A DNA stretch of 64,000 nt from JAHOYW01 sp963664605 (GCA_963664605.1 OY761536.1:2542001-2606000); one strand, 5' to 3'. Numbered from the stretch's first letter, positions 1-9,101 are shown. Translations and numbers: made by a program. Notes: a model not told the origin generated them from the sequence alone.

Positions 1-1599
1 GTCTCAAACAAACAGTTGTGTCTGTCTAATAAGGAGTTGCGGCGCCAGTTCACTGAGAACGTGATGAAACATGTGGAGACTTATGGTGAGGATCTCATCG
101 TTGCAGTTGATGCCAATGACAATCCGGGCGTTTTCTGCTATTGTCCTGAATGCAAAAAGTTGGAAGCCAAGTATAAGAGTCCGGGCGGCCCGCTCTATGA
201 TTATCTGTTTGAAATCTGCGGCGAAATGAAAAAACGCCACCCTGATGTACTGCTGAAAATGATTGCATACCGCCGATCTCAGACCCAGATTCCACCAACC
301 CTGCCGGCAGGACAAAAGCTGCCTGACAACCTGCTTGTCGAGTTTGCGCCGATTGAGGACTGCACACTGGTTGACTGGAATCACCCCGCAATGCAAAAAA
401 GCTATCAGGATTTGCTTAAATGGAGCAAAATCAGCAATCATCTCTGGATTTTCTACTACCCGATGACCTGGGGATGGGGGGCGATCATGCCGATGGGAAC
501 CGTGCGCCGTACTGTCAATGATATGCGGATGATGAAAAAAGCCGGGGTAGAAGGACTTTTCTTCGACCATGCCACTAATGCCAACTGGATCGATACAAAC
601 TTTGCTCACCTGCATACCTACCTGATTTTCAAATTGTGGCAGGATATCGATTGTGATGTAGAGGCGATTATCAAGGAGTATACCGATCATCAGTACGGTC
701 CGGCGGCTCCTGAAGTACGTCATTATCTGAACGAACTCGAAGCGGCCCACAAGAGCATCAAAAAACTGCCTCGCGGTTTTACTTTCAAGGCCGGCAGTTA
801 TCTTGGCAAATTCCCCTATCTGACGCCGGAGCGTATCTATCGCTGGCAGCAGGCTTTTGATGGCATGATGGCTAAAATGCAGCCGGGGCGGCAGAAATTA
901 AACCTTGAGGTTCTGCGCAGTAATGTGGATTTTGCCACCTTAGCCGAATGGAAGGCATTAAGCAAAAAATACCCGGATTATTTTAAAGACTACAACGTGC
1001 AGGTAAACCGCATCAAGGACGTGCAGAAGAAACGCCGTTTCCGTTCGATGGGGTCTGCTCTTCGTGATCTGGTTTTTGATATTCAAGCCGCGTCCCGGGC
1101 TAAACCGCTGCCGAAACAGTTCAGAAGTTTTGATCCGGCGACGGTCAAACGTTACGTACCACGCAATTATGCCCGCGCAACAATCCGTAAGGGGCCTGCC
1201 GTGGTTGAAGAAGATGACGCCGCCATGGGATTTGCGGCGACTGTGCATATTCCACAGTTGCCGCTGCAAGCCGGTTTTTATCAAAAGGATAGAAAGAAGG
1301 ACAATAACAGACTGAGAATTGGCTTGGATCAAATCACCCCGGGCAAGTATCAGCTTTATAAACTTGGTACAATCGAAGTGACCCCCAACTGTTTTATCTG
1401 GTTTTCCTCGAAAAGCTGGCAGACACACCTCAAGCTAGGAGAACGCCTGTATGAGCCGGGTGCCGATAATCTCTGGGACGCCTGGGTATCGCTCAAGTTT
1501 GACGGTCCGATGTACAAGGGCACAGGCAAAACAAATCAGGTACTTTGCGACCAGATCATCCTGGTACAGAAGAATCCCGACCAGTTCAAAACAGAATAA
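1..1599 (+). CDS. DUF4838 (GH163-like) glycosidase family protein, 5' end outside window
   Basis: The frame is open from base 1, so the gene starts upstream; a TTG at 16 is just an internal Leu. Alignment with the next gene (constant 2527-base offset, no indels) shows about 256 N-terminal residues are missing. What remains is most of the DUF4838 barrel, including the Asn-Asp and C-Y-C-P-E-C segment near residue 45 and the Y-P-M-T-W-G-W-G segment, then a beta-rich C-terminal part. DUF4838 includes the GH163 endo-N-acetylglucosaminidases of gut Bacteroides; the substrate here is unknown. It lies in tandem with a close paralogue and upstream of a PL22 lyase, so a role in extracellular glycan breakdown is inferred. 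Family call is firm, activity is not. Confidence 0.85.
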   Translation, partial: VSNKQLCLSNKELRRQFTENVMKHVETYGEDLIVAVDANDNPGVFCYCPECKKLEAKYKSPGGPLYDYLFEICGEMKKRHPDVLLKMIAYRRSQTQIPPTLPAGQKLPDNLLVEFAPIEDCTLVDWNHPAMQKSYQDLLKWSKISNHLWIFYYPMTWGWGAIMPMGTVRRTVNDMRMMKKAGVEGLFFDHATNANWIDTNFAHLHTYLIFKLWQDIDCDVEAIIKEYTDHQYGPAAPEVRHYLNELEAAHKSIKKLPRGFTFKAGSYLGKFPYLTPERIYRWQQAFDGMMAKMQPGRQKLNLEVLRSNVDFATLAEWKALSKKYPDYFKDYNVQVNRIKDVQKKRRFRSMGSALRDLVFDIQAASRAKPLPKQFRSFDPATVKRYVPRNYARATIRKGPAVVEEDDAAMGFAATVHIPQLPLQAGFYQKDRKKDNNRLRIGLDQITPGKYQLYKLGTIEVTPNCFIWFSSKSWQTHLKLGERLYEPGADNLWDAWVSLKFDGPMYKGTGKTNQVLCDQIILVQKNPDQFKTE

Positions 1600-3540
1600 T
1601 AGGACAATGGTTTGCAAAAATAGAGAAGCGAACATGACACGGAGGCACGATGCCATGTCATGTTCGTTCATTAGATCATGTTCGATGACATTGTATTGCA
1701 GCCTGTCACAAGTAAAGAATGGAACAGCGATTTTCTAAAATTGAACCATGGAGGTAAAAATGAAATCTAGAATGTCAGTATTTGTGAGTACTGTCTTGTT
1801 GCTGTTCTCAGTCAGTGTTTTCAGTATGGCGTCAGGTCAAACACTCGAACTTGCCGAAAACGGTAAGACCAACTATGTGATAGCTACATCTAAACAGGCT
1901 ACGGCGGTGGATAAGTATGCCGCTGAAATCCTGGCGAAATATCTGAATCAGGCGACCAATGCTAATTTCAAAATCGTTGATGCTGCAAAGGTTGGCAAAG
2001 GTCAACCTTGTATCTATATCGGCACCAGCGATATTAAGTCGCTCAAAGAACAGGAATTTGTCGGTGAGAGTAAAGGTAAAAATATCTATCTCTACGGCGA
2101 AGGCAAACACGGGGCACTCAACGCTGTGGTGTCGTTCCTCGAAGATAAGCTCGGCTGGCGCTGGTATTCATTCATTGAGAAGCAGGCGACCGTGCCAAAA
2201 CAAAAATATCTGGTGATTAAGCCATTTAGATTTAAAAAAGGATTCTCTTTCAAGTACCGTGACCTTACCCCTTGGTATGGACCAGACTTCTACTACCTGC
2301 ATGGCAGAAACATGGGGATAAACACAGAAAAAATGCTGAAGACAGGTAAGGCCATCGATCAGAACATGTCTCCATATGTAGACGAACGATTATTTTTCCC
2401 GAAGGGACATTCATTTGAGCAGTTCATTCCCGCCAACCCCGGCAATAGCAAACTAATTCACGAAAAAAATATCGGTTACTTCAAAGATCACCCTGAGTAC
2501 TTCTCGCTTTGGACAACCGGCAAGCGCCTTCCGAACAAGCAGTTGTGTCTTTCAAACCCGGAATTACGTCGTCAGTTTACCGAGAATGTGATGAAACATG
2601 TTGAAACTTACGGTGAGCATATTATCATTGCTATAGCCGCCAATGACACACCCGGTCATCTGTGTTACTGTCCAGAGTGCAAGAAACTGGAAGCCAAGTA
2701 TAAGAGTCCGGGCGGACCGCTCTATGATTACCTCTTTGAATTATCTGAAAAAATGCAGCGTCGTTACCCTAAAGTAATGTTCAAAATTAGTGCTTACCGC
2801 CGGGAGCAAACCCAGATTCCACCGACACTGCCGACCGGGAAGAAACTTCCGGAAAATGTGATTGTATCGTTTGCACCGATTGAGGACTGCACATTGGTCG
2901 ACTGGAATCACCCCGGGGTGAACAAAACCTATCAGGATCTGCTCAAATGGATAAAAGTTGCTCATCATGTATGGGTTGGCTACTATCCCATGACCTGGGG
3001 CTGGGGCGCAATCATGCCGATGGGAACCGTGCGGCGTACTGTCAATGATCTGCGGATGATGAAACAAGCCGGAGTGGAAGGACTCTGGTTCGATCACGCT
3101 ACCAATGCCAACTGGATCGATACAAATTTTGCTCACCTGCATACCTATCTGATTTTCAAACTTTGGCAGGATATCGACTGTGATGTAGAGGCGATTATCA
3201 AAGAGTACACCGATCATCAGTACGGTCCGGCAGCTCCTGAAGTACGTCAGTACCTGAACGAACTCGAAGCGGCACAAAAGGAAATAAAAAAGCTGCCTCG
3301 CGGCTTTACTTTCAAAGCTGGCTCTTATCTCGGCAAGTTCCCCTATCTGACTTTGGAGCGGATCTACCGCTGGCAGAAGGCTTTTGACGGCATGATGGCA
3401 AAAATGCAGCCGGGACGGCAGAAATTAAACCTTGAGGTTCTGCGCAGTAATGTGGATTTTGCCACCTTAGCCGAATGGACGGCATTAAGCAAAAAATACC
3501 CGGATTATTTTAAAGACTACAACGTGCAGGTAAACCGCAT
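889..3540 (+). repeat. Tandem gene duplication, 2527-bp period
   Basis: Bases 1-1599 and 2528-4126 align without a single indel at offset 2527. Similarity is uneven: 889-1013 and 3416-3540 differ at only one base in 125 (position 953, a Lys to Thr change). The 48 bases before differ at 4 positions and the 127 after at 12, mostly synonymous. That pattern suggests recent gene conversion of this patch in an older duplication. The coordinates given run from the first conversion patch to the end of the second. Confidence 0.8.
1629..1666. other. Hairpin between the two DUF4838 genes
   Basis: An 11-bp inverted repeat (CGAACATGACA at 1629-1639, TGTCATGTTCG at 1656-1666) encloses a second small stem, GGCA/TGCC at 1644-1654. 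No T-run follows, so it is not a classic intrinsic terminator. It may stabilise the 3' end of the first transcript or bind a regulator. The motif CATGTTCGATGACA just downstream (1677-1690) partly repeats it. Confidence 0.45.
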
Positions 3541-4126
3541 TAAAGACGTGCAGAAGAAACGTCGTTTCCGTTCAATGGGGTCAGCTCTTCGTGATCTGGT
3601 TTTTGATATTCAAGCCGCATCGCGTGCGAAACCGTTGCCGAAGCAGTTCAGAGGTTTTGATCCGGCGACGGTCAAACGTTACGTGCCGCGCAATTATGCC
3701 CGCGCAACCATCCGTAAGGGGCCTGCCGTGGTTGAAGAGGATGACGCGGCCATGGGCTTCGCCGCAACGGTGCATATTCCACAGCTGCCACTTCATGTTC
3801 GCTTTTCCCGCAAAGACAGAAAGAAGCATACCGCTAGACTGAAAATCGGTCTTGACCGAATAACTCCAGGCAGTTATAAGCTTTACAAACTCGGCATGAT
3901 TGAGGTAACATCTGATTGCATGATCTGGTTTTCATCCAAAAGCTGCCAGACCCACCTCAAGCTCGGCGACCGTCTGTATGAGCCGGGGGCCGATAATCTG
4001 TGGGAGGCATGGGTATCGCTTAAATTTGACGGGCCGATGTATAACGGCAAAGGCAAAATCAATCAGATACTCTGTGACCAGATCATCTTGGTACAGAAAA
4101 ATCCTGACCAGTTCAAATCAGAATAA
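1760..4126 (+). CDS. DUF4838 (GH163-like) glycosidase family protein, secreted
   Basis: About 788 residues. An ATG at 1748 is possible, but GGAGG at 1750-1754 sits 5 bases before the ATG at 1760, and starting there gives a clean signal peptide (MKSR then a hydrophobic run to about residue 26). Residues 30-170 resemble the beta-alpha domain found before DUF4838 barrels, as in alpha-glucuronidase and GH20-type enzymes. Residues 170-560 are the DUF4838 region, with a conserved Asn-Asp and C-Y-C-P-E-C stretch near 297. A beta-rich C-terminal part follows. It is a complete tandem paralogue of the preceding gene. Likely an exported enzyme acting on glycans; the exact bond cleaved is not deducible. 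Next gene starts 30 bases on, same strand. Confidence 0.87.
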   Translation: MKSRMSVFVSTVLLLFSVSVFSMASGQTLELAENGKTNYVIATSKQATAVDKYAAEILAKYLNQATNANFKIVDAAKVGKGQPCIYIGTSDIKSLKEQEFVGESKGKNIYLYGEGKHGALNAVVSFLEDKLGWRWYSFIEKQATVPKQKYLVIKPFRFKKGFSFKYRDLTPWYGPDFYYLHGRNMGINTEKMLKTGKAIDQNMSPYVDERLFFPKGHSFEQFIPANPGNSKLIHEKNIGYFKDHPEYFSLWTTGKRLPNKQLCLSNPELRRQFTENVMKHVETYGEHIIIAIAANDTPGHLCYCPECKKLEAKYKSPGGPLYDYLFELSEKMQRRYPKVMFKISAYRREQTQIPPTLPTGKKLPENVIVSFAPIEDCTLVDWNHPGVNKTYQDLLKWIKVAHHVWVGYYPMTWGWGAIMPMGTVRRTVNDLRMMKQAGVEGLWFDHATNANWIDTNFAHLHTYLIFKLWQDIDCDVEAIIKEYTDHQYGPAAPEVRQYLNELEAAQKEIKKLPRGFTFKAGSYLGKFPYLTLERIYRWQKAFDGMMAKMQPGRQKLNLEVLRSNVDFATLAEWTALSKKYPDYFKDYNVQVNRIKDVQKKRRFRSMGSALRDLVFDIQAASRAKPLPKQFRGFDPATVKRYVPRNYARATIRKGPAVVEEDDAAMGFAATVHIPQLPLHVRFSRKDRKKHTARLKIGLDRITPGSYKLYKLGMIEVTSDCMIWFSSKSCQTHLKLGDRLYEPGADNLWEAWVSLKFDGPMYNGKGKINQILCDQIILVQKNPDQFKSE

Positions 4127-4155
4127 TAGAATAAAAAACTAACAAAGGAAACGGT

Positions 4156-5460
4156 ATGAATCAAAAAATGAATAAAAACAGTCGGTTTAAAAGAAAGTCA
4201 ATGTATTTAGTTATTATGGTTTTCCTAATTACAGGATCTCTAACAAGTTACAGCGGAGAAAAAATGTGGTATGACAAGAAAGAACAAACAACTATTCGAT
4301 CGGACTTTAACATGGGGTTTTATACCAGGCACTGGAGCAGAGAGCGTATTCCCTGTGGAAAAGATCCCGCCAGCGGTGCAGATATCATTCAGTTGACCAG
4401 CGGACCGGCAACCAGTACCAATGTATACCCTGAACAGCGTTTTACCTCGGCTGACGGCACTCGTATCATTATTACAAGAACTCCTTTTAGCGAGCAACAC
4501 GAAATCTGGATGTGCGACTTAAAGAAAAAACAAACTTTACTGCGTATCGGGCCCGGCATACCGATAACAGCAAGTTATGAAAATAATGCGATTTATTACA
4601 TCGTCAGAGAAGATGCAGAAGTTAAATTGATGCGCCTTGACATTAAGGAATTGACTGCTTGCGAAGCATTTAGATTTCCATTGAATGAATGTCCGCGAAA
4701 ATTTGCTGTTTCTGCCGATGAACGCTGGTTAGTCTGCGGTCCGTTCAAAAAAGGAAAAGACTTGTATGAGCTAAAGCGTATTGATCTGGAAAAAGGGAAA
4801 ATAGATGTTTTATGTGAAATGAAGTATATATCGAATCCTCATCTGCAGTGTGATCCCGGCAACCCTGACAATGTACTTGTACAAATCAACCGGAAAGGAT
4901 ATTTTGGCTCTCCTGGTGAAGCCTTTTACGGTCCGATTGGCGCAACACTGGCAGTAGTTAAGATTAATTCTGGTAAAATTCTCAACTTACCAGTTGGCAA
5001 ACCTCATACTAACATGATCTCCGGACACGAAGCCTGGATAGGTACAACTGGAAGTTTGCTTTTCAGTACAGCTCCCGGAGGAGCTGGTGATTTAATCAAA
5101 TACAAAGGAGTATACAAAATCACTCCTGGTGATAAAAACCCCATTCATCTGGCTCAAGGACTGCCTTTCAATCATATCGGCATATCGAATGACGGCCGTT
5201 ATTTTATTGTTGACGATTATAAAACTTGGAGAATCTATGTAGGCAGCGTTAAAACCGGACGTTATCTGGAACTTTGTGATTCAAAAACACGTCAGGGAGC
5301 TCCTCAATATACTCACGCCCATCCTTATATGACGCCGGACAATAAATATGTGATTTATAATTCGGTCGCCACTGGTTTGGCGCAGGTATATGCAGCTAGA
5401 ATTCCTGAAGGATATCTGGAAAAACTTGATTCACTGGAAGCAATCAAGCATAGAGAATAA
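4156..5460 (+). CDS. ogl: Oligogalacturonate lyase, PL22 family
   Basis: 434 residues; ATG 4156 with AAAGGA about 6 bases upstream. A hydrophobic stretch at residues 16-34 looks like a signal peptide or anchor. The body is a beta-propeller of the PL22 family, which beta-eliminates short oligogalacturonides to 4-deoxy-5-keto-uronate. Family motifs are intact: G-H-E-A-W near residue 290, H-I-G-I-S near 340, and Q-Y-T-H-A-H-P near 384. The Q-x2-H-x-H pattern matches the metal-ligand set described in Yersinia PL22. PL22 enzymes are often cytoplasmic; the N-terminal hydrophobic segment here suggests export. It follows the DUF4838 pair and probably belongs to the same transcription unit. Good evidence that pectin fragments are one substrate of this locus. 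Confidence 0.85.
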   Translation: MNQKMNKNSRFKRKSMYLVIMVFLITGSLTSYSGEKMWYDKKEQTTIRSDFNMGFYTRHWSRERIPCGKDPASGADIIQLTSGPATSTNVYPEQRFTSADGTRIIITRTPFSEQHEIWMCDLKKKQTLLRIGPGIPITASYENNAIYYIVREDAEVKLMRLDIKELTACEAFRFPLNECPRKFAVSADERWLVCGPFKKGKDLYELKRIDLEKGKIDVLCEMKYISNPHLQCDPGNPDNVLVQINRKGYFGSPGEAFYGPIGATLAVVKINSGKILNLPVGKPHTNMISGHEAWIGTTGSLLFSTAPGGAGDLIKYKGVYKITPGDKNPIHLAQGLPFNHIGISNDGRYFIVDDYKTWRIYVGSVKTGRYLELCDSKTRQGAPQYTHAHPYMTPDNKYVIYNSVATGLAQVYAARIPEGYLEKLDSLEAIKHRE

Positions 5461-5504
5461 AAAGGTTAAAAATCCCATAATTAAAAATCTATTTAGGAGA
5501 GAAA

Positions 5505-6692
5505 ATGAAAATTTTAATTGCAGACAGTTTGGCAAACAGTGCGGTTATTGAGTTGGGAAAAATCGGTTGTGAGGTTATTTGTAAACCGGATTTGACAGCC
5601 GAAGATCTACCGGAGCATATTGACGACAATGAGATATTGATTGTGCGTTCAACTAAAGTTACGGCGGCAACGATTTCAACCGCAAGGAGTTTAGGTTTAA
5701 TTATCCGGGCCGGAGCCGGAGTCAATACTATAGATGTTGAGGCTGCCGGGAAAAAAGCGATTAATGTCGCGAATTGTCCCGGGAAAAATACCGATGCGGT
5801 AGCTGAACTGGCAATAGGGCTGATGATTGCTGCGGACCGGCGAATTGTCAATGCTTCATGCGATTTGCGTGCGGGGCGCTGGCGCAAAAAGGAATATGGT
5901 AAAGCATGTGGTTTGAAAGGCCGGACTCTCGGCATCGTTGGATTCGGCGCCATTGGTAAAGCTGTTGCAGCCAGGGCTAAAGGAATGGAAATGAATGTCC
6001 TGGTCTGGTCGCGTAGTTTGACTGAAGATGACGCGATAAAAAATGGTGTTGGCCGGGCTGAATCACCATTGGTCGTAGCGGAAAAATCGGATGTCGTATC
6101 TATTCACCTGGCTGCTAATGCAGAAACAAAACACTCTGTCAATGCTGACTTTCTGGCAAAAATGAAAGATAATGCCATTCTGGTAAACATTGCACGCGGT
6201 GAAGTTGTTGATACCGCAGCCGTCAAGGAGGCGATAAATACTAAAGGACTTCGTTATGCGGCGGATGTGTTTGAAAATGAGCCATCCGGGGGTGAAGCTG
6301 ATTTTACGGAAACCGATTTTGCGGCAATGATTACTGCTACGCCTCACATTGGCGCCTCAACGGATCAGTCCACCGAGGCGGTCGCTGATGAGGTTGTAAA
6401 AATAGTTGATGCCTACTGCACGACCGGTAAGCCGTTAAACTCGGTGAACCTTTGCGCCAAATCAAAGGCGGTCACAAGTTTGATTGTGCGCCATTACAAC
6501 CGAGTCGGCGTACTGGCCGGGGTGCTTGACCAATTGAAAGATGCCGGCATCAACGTTGAAGAAATGGAAAACACCATTTTCAGTGGGGAACATGCCGCTG
6601 TATGCACCTTACAACTTGATACTCCTCCGTCGTCAAAACTGGTTGAAGCTATAGAAAATTCTGAAAATATCATAAAAGCAACGATCAAATAG
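5505..6692 (+). CDS. serA: D-3-phosphoglycerate dehydrogenase
   Basis: 395 residues; ATG 5505 after AGGAGAG. Oxidises 3-phosphoglycerate to 3-phosphohydroxypyruvate with NAD, the first step of serine synthesis. Visible features are the Rossmann motif G-F-G-A-I-G near residue 146, N-I-A-R-G-E-V-V-D with the catalytic Arg, A-D-V-F-E-N-E-P with the Glu, and T-P-H-I-G-A-S-T with the His. A C-terminal ACT domain covers about residues 325-395, the usual allosteric module. The stop TAG (6690-6692) overlaps the SD of the next gene, so they are co-transcribed. A biosynthetic enzyme inside a glycan operon is unusual; a related 2-hydroxyacid dehydrogenase acting on a sugar-derived acid is the alternative, though the ACT domain favours SerA. 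Confidence 0.85.
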   Translation: MKILIADSLANSAVIELGKIGCEVICKPDLTAEDLPEHIDDNEILIVRSTKVTAATISTARSLGLIIRAGAGVNTIDVEAAGKKAINVANCPGKNTDAVAELAIGLMIAADRRIVNASCDLRAGRWRKKEYGKACGLKGRTLGIVGFGAIGKAVAARAKGMEMNVLVWSRSLTEDDAIKNGVGRAESPLVVAEKSDVVSIHLAANAETKHSVNADFLAKMKDNAILVNIARGEVVDTAAVKEAINTKGLRYAADVFENEPSGGEADFTETDFAAMITATPHIGASTDQSTEAVADEVVKIVDAYCTTGKPLNSVNLCAKSKAVTSLIVRHYNRVGVLAGVLDQLKDAGINVEEMENTIFSGEHAAVCTLQLDTPPSSKLVEAIENSENIIKATIK

Positions 6693-6699
6693 GAGCATT

Positions 6700-8286
6700 A
6701 TGAATTGTCAAAATAATATTATAAAGTTGTTTTTTATCAGCCTTGTGGGCGGTTTGTCATTTTTCAACCCTGAAGTTCGAGGTGATGTAACGCTTCCGAA
6801 TATTTTTAATGACAATATGGTCTTGCAGCGTGATATGCCAGTGCCGGTGTGGGGATGGGCTGACAAGGGAGAGGAAGTCTCCGTGACTTTCGGTAGCCAG
6901 GCGAAGCGGACGGTTGCTGATCAGGACGGGAAGTGGATGGTCAAACTTGATGCTATGAAAGCGAACAAGAACCCTGTTGAAATGACAGTCAAAGGGAAAA
7001 ATACTGTCTCATGCAAAAACGTATTAGTTGGAGAGGTGTGGCTTTGCTCAGGACAATCGAATATGGAGCGGTCTGTAGCACGCTCTCTGAATCGCAAAGA
7101 AGAAGTTGCCAAGGCCAGTTATCCGGAGATTCGTTATCTTGGCGTTAACCAGAAATCGAGTGATTATGAACTAAGTGATGTTACTTGCAGTGACTGGAAG
7201 ATTTGTTCTCCAAAGGTCGTTGAGAGGTTTTCCGGTGTTGCGTATTTTTTCGGAAGAACTTTATATAAAAAACTTGATGTTCCAGTTGGTTTGATCCATT
7301 CCAGCTGGGGAGGGAGTCCAATTGAACGATGGCTATGTCCACAGGGAATCCGTATGGTACCGGAATTGAATCAACTTAGAGAAAAAGTTGACGGGTGGGA
7401 TGTTACTTTCGGCAAAGGCAGGCAAGCCTTTGCTGCATACCTGGCTGAAATGAAGAATTGGAATCAGAAAGCGGAAAAGGCTTTGGACGCTAAGCAGAAT
7501 ATCCCCACTCCTCCGGAGGATCCGCGAGTTGACGTTGATCAAAGAGCTCCGTTGAAATACTATAATGCCATGATTTATCCCTTAATTCCTTTTGCTATCC
7601 GTGGAGTGATCTGGTACCAGGGTGAGAGTAATGGTAATGACGGCATGGCGTATTTCCACAAAATGAATGCTCTGGTAAAAGGGTGGCGTAAAGTTTGGGG
7701 GCAGGGTGATTTCCCTTTTATCTTCGTTCAAATTGCTAACTATAAGGCGGATAAAAAGGTGCCTGGTGCAGGTGATGGTTACGCCGGATTGCGCGATGCC
7801 CAGAAGCAAAGCCTGGAAATTCCCAATACGGGAATGGTTGTGACTATCGATATCGGTGAAACCCGTGATATTCATCCTAAAAATAAACAGGATGTGGGAA
7901 AGCGTCTGGCCAGATGGGCTTTAGCTGATACTTACGGTGTTTCGATTGTTCCAAGCGGTCCATTATATAAGAGTCATAAAATTGAAGGTAATAAAATAAG
8001 AATTTTCTTTGACTATGTCGGGGGCGGTTTGATGGTTGGCGAGAAGAATGGCCTCGCCCCGGTGAAAGAAATTCCAAATGGAAAGCTTAAAAGATTTGCG
8101 ATAGCAGGAAAAGATCGAAAGTTTTATTGGGCTGAAGCCGTGATTGACGGTGATACTGTGGTGGTATCCAGCGATAAAGTTTCTGCTCCGGTTGCTGTTC
8201 GATACGCATACTCAGCTAATCCGTTAGGCTGTAATCTCTACAACAAGGCTGGCCTGCCTGCTTCGCCATTTCGCACTGATAACTAG
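6700..8286 (+). CDS. Sialate O-acetylesterase-type SGNH esterase, secreted
   Basis: 528 residues; ATG 6700 with AGGAG at 6691-6695 overlapping the preceding stop. N-terminal hydrophobic segment at residues 8-25 fits a signal peptide. The family deacetylates sugar hydroxyls (sialic acid or, in plant-glycan degraders, xylan and pectin sugars). SGNH blocks are visible: C-S-G-Q-S-N-M-E near residue 117 (nucleophile Ser), H-S-S-W-G-G-S near 201, W-Y-Q-G-E-S-N near 305, and D-I-H-P near 390 with the catalytic His. An N-terminal beta domain (N-D-N-M-V-L-Q-R, W-G-W-A) is standard. It shares its architecture with the gene at 17348-18937. In context it probably removes acetyl groups from pectic or host glycans. 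Confidence 0.88.
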   Translation: MNCQNNIIKLFFISLVGGLSFFNPEVRGDVTLPNIFNDNMVLQRDMPVPVWGWADKGEEVSVTFGSQAKRTVADQDGKWMVKLDAMKANKNPVEMTVKGKNTVSCKNVLVGEVWLCSGQSNMERSVARSLNRKEEVAKASYPEIRYLGVNQKSSDYELSDVTCSDWKICSPKVVERFSGVAYFFGRTLYKKLDVPVGLIHSSWGGSPIERWLCPQGIRMVPELNQLREKVDGWDVTFGKGRQAFAAYLAEMKNWNQKAEKALDAKQNIPTPPEDPRVDVDQRAPLKYYNAMIYPLIPFAIRGVIWYQGESNGNDGMAYFHKMNALVKGWRKVWGQGDFPFIFVQIANYKADKKVPGAGDGYAGLRDAQKQSLEIPNTGMVVTIDIGETRDIHPKNKQDVGKRLARWALADTYGVSIVPSGPLYKSHKIEGNKIRIFFDYVGGGLMVGEKNGLAPVKEIPNGKLKRFAIAGKDRKFYWAEAVIDGDTVVVSSDKVSAPVAVRYAYSANPLGCNLYNKAGLPASPFRTDN

Positions 8287-8335
8287 CCTGTATATTTCAC
8301 TTTAATATCTATAAAATTCATGAAATATGCAGGCT
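8285..8335 (+). terminator. Stem-loop after the esterase gene
   Basis: A 15-bp inverted repeat (AGCCTGTATATTTCA at 8285-8299, TGAAATATGCAGGCT at 8321-8335, one G-U pair) begins inside the esterase stop codon. The T-run is missing, so it may be a 3' stability hairpin rather than a true intrinsic terminator. Confidence 0.5.
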
Positions 8336-8339
8336 AATA

Positions 8340-8566
8340 GCAGTATTGGGGATATTTACCATGATGAGCCAAGGCAAGCTATGGATGCTTAATATGGGCC
8401 TGCAATAGGTCGCGATGGTTTGATTTTCTGGTTGTCATCGTAAAGTATACTCCAGCATATGTAACAGCAATTTGAGAACCAGATATGGCACCCTGTTATT
8501 TTCCCTTTATGCTGCTGATTTAAATTATATATATTGAGGACATGGCAAAACTATTTTCGCAGATTT
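8340..8566. other. Intergenic stretch with no recognisable feature
   Basis: I see no coding frame of note, repeat or RNA signal between the esterase hairpin and the AraC remnant. The AT-rich run near 8520-8535 is unremarkable. Confidence 0.4.
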
Positions 8567-8718
8567 TTATTTTTTAGGAATAAAATGTTTAGGAGGCACT
8601 TTCATATATTGTTTAAAAAGACGTGAAAAGTAATTACTATCTTTAAACCCTACTTTATAGGCAGTCTGCGATACGGAACAACCTTCATATTTCAATAATT
8701 CAATAGCGTGTTTGAGTC
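8567..8718 (-). pseudogene. C-terminal remnant of an AraC-family regulator, cut by an IS end
   Basis: Reading the minus strand from about 8718 to the stop at 8567-8569 gives an uninterrupted AraC second helix-turn-helix: L-K-H-A-I-E-L-L, then V-S-Q-T-A-Y-K-V-G-F-K-D-S-N-Y-F-S-R-L-F-K, then the terminal P-P-K-H-F. About 50 residues remain of a normal 280-300. The frame runs into the terminal repeat of an IS66-type element at 8719, which explains the loss of the rest. Too short to bind DNA alone, so treated as a pseudogene. Confidence 0.75.
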
Positions 8719-9101
8719 GTAAATGTCCGACGAAACCACGTTTACGCGGGGCTTGATTTGTGTTATCCTATCTCCAGTTAATAATTTTTTCTGGAGGCAT
8801 CATGGATAAGGGAAGTTTAGAAAGATGGCAGGCGATTGAAGATGAGTTTTTGAACAGCGATCTGGATGAGGCGGCTTTTTGCAAATCAAGGAAGCTGAAT
8901 CTCGTTTGGTTCAGAAAGAAGCTCCGTGAGGCGGAACAGCGGAGCTCGAAGCCTAAGGCAGCGGCTGAAAATTTATTTGTGGAACTGATTCCGCAGATAG
9001 AAACGCCCGTAGCAGCTTGCCTGAAAGTACGGTTCCGTGAAGTTGCTTTTGAATTGGCATCGGGTTCGTCGGTGGAGGTTTTCCGCCAGGCGTTACAGTA
9101 A
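8719..9101 (+). mobile_element. Truncated IS66-family element, left end plus first ORF
   Basis: The left boundary GTAAATGTCCGACG at 8719 with the nested GTTTACG at 8748-8754 resembles the IS66 terminal repeat pattern (GTAA followed shortly by a TTAC-type partner). The accessory ORF follows. The second and third ORFs (the TnpB-like ORF2 and the transposase) and a matching right end are absent, so this is an inactive fragment, truncated at or near the end of the first ORF. Confidence 0.65.
8802..9101 (+). CDS. IS66-type accessory protein (TnpA-like), probably 3'-truncated
   Basis: 99 residues; ATG 8802 with GGAGG at 8793-8797. The N-terminal W-x2-I-E-x-E-F, then F-C-K-S-R-K-L-N-L-V-W-F-R-K-K-L segment is the helix-turn-helix typical of the small first ORF of IS66 elements. 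The C-terminal F-x-L-A-S-G-S-S-V-E-V matches the usual beta strand. Family members normally run on for several residues and overlap the next ORF; here it stops where IS homology ends. No transposition function expected without the partner ORFs. Confidence 0.7.
   Translation: MDKGSLERWQAIEDEFLNSDLDEAAFCKSRKLNLVWFRKKLREAEQRSSKPKAAAENLFVELIPQIETPVAACLKVRFREVAFELASGSSVEVFRQALQ

Noticed and set aside
1..1599. First DUF4838 gene as a truncated pseudogene
   Set aside because: The frame is open to the window edge and aligns with the intact paralogue, so the missing part is outside the window.
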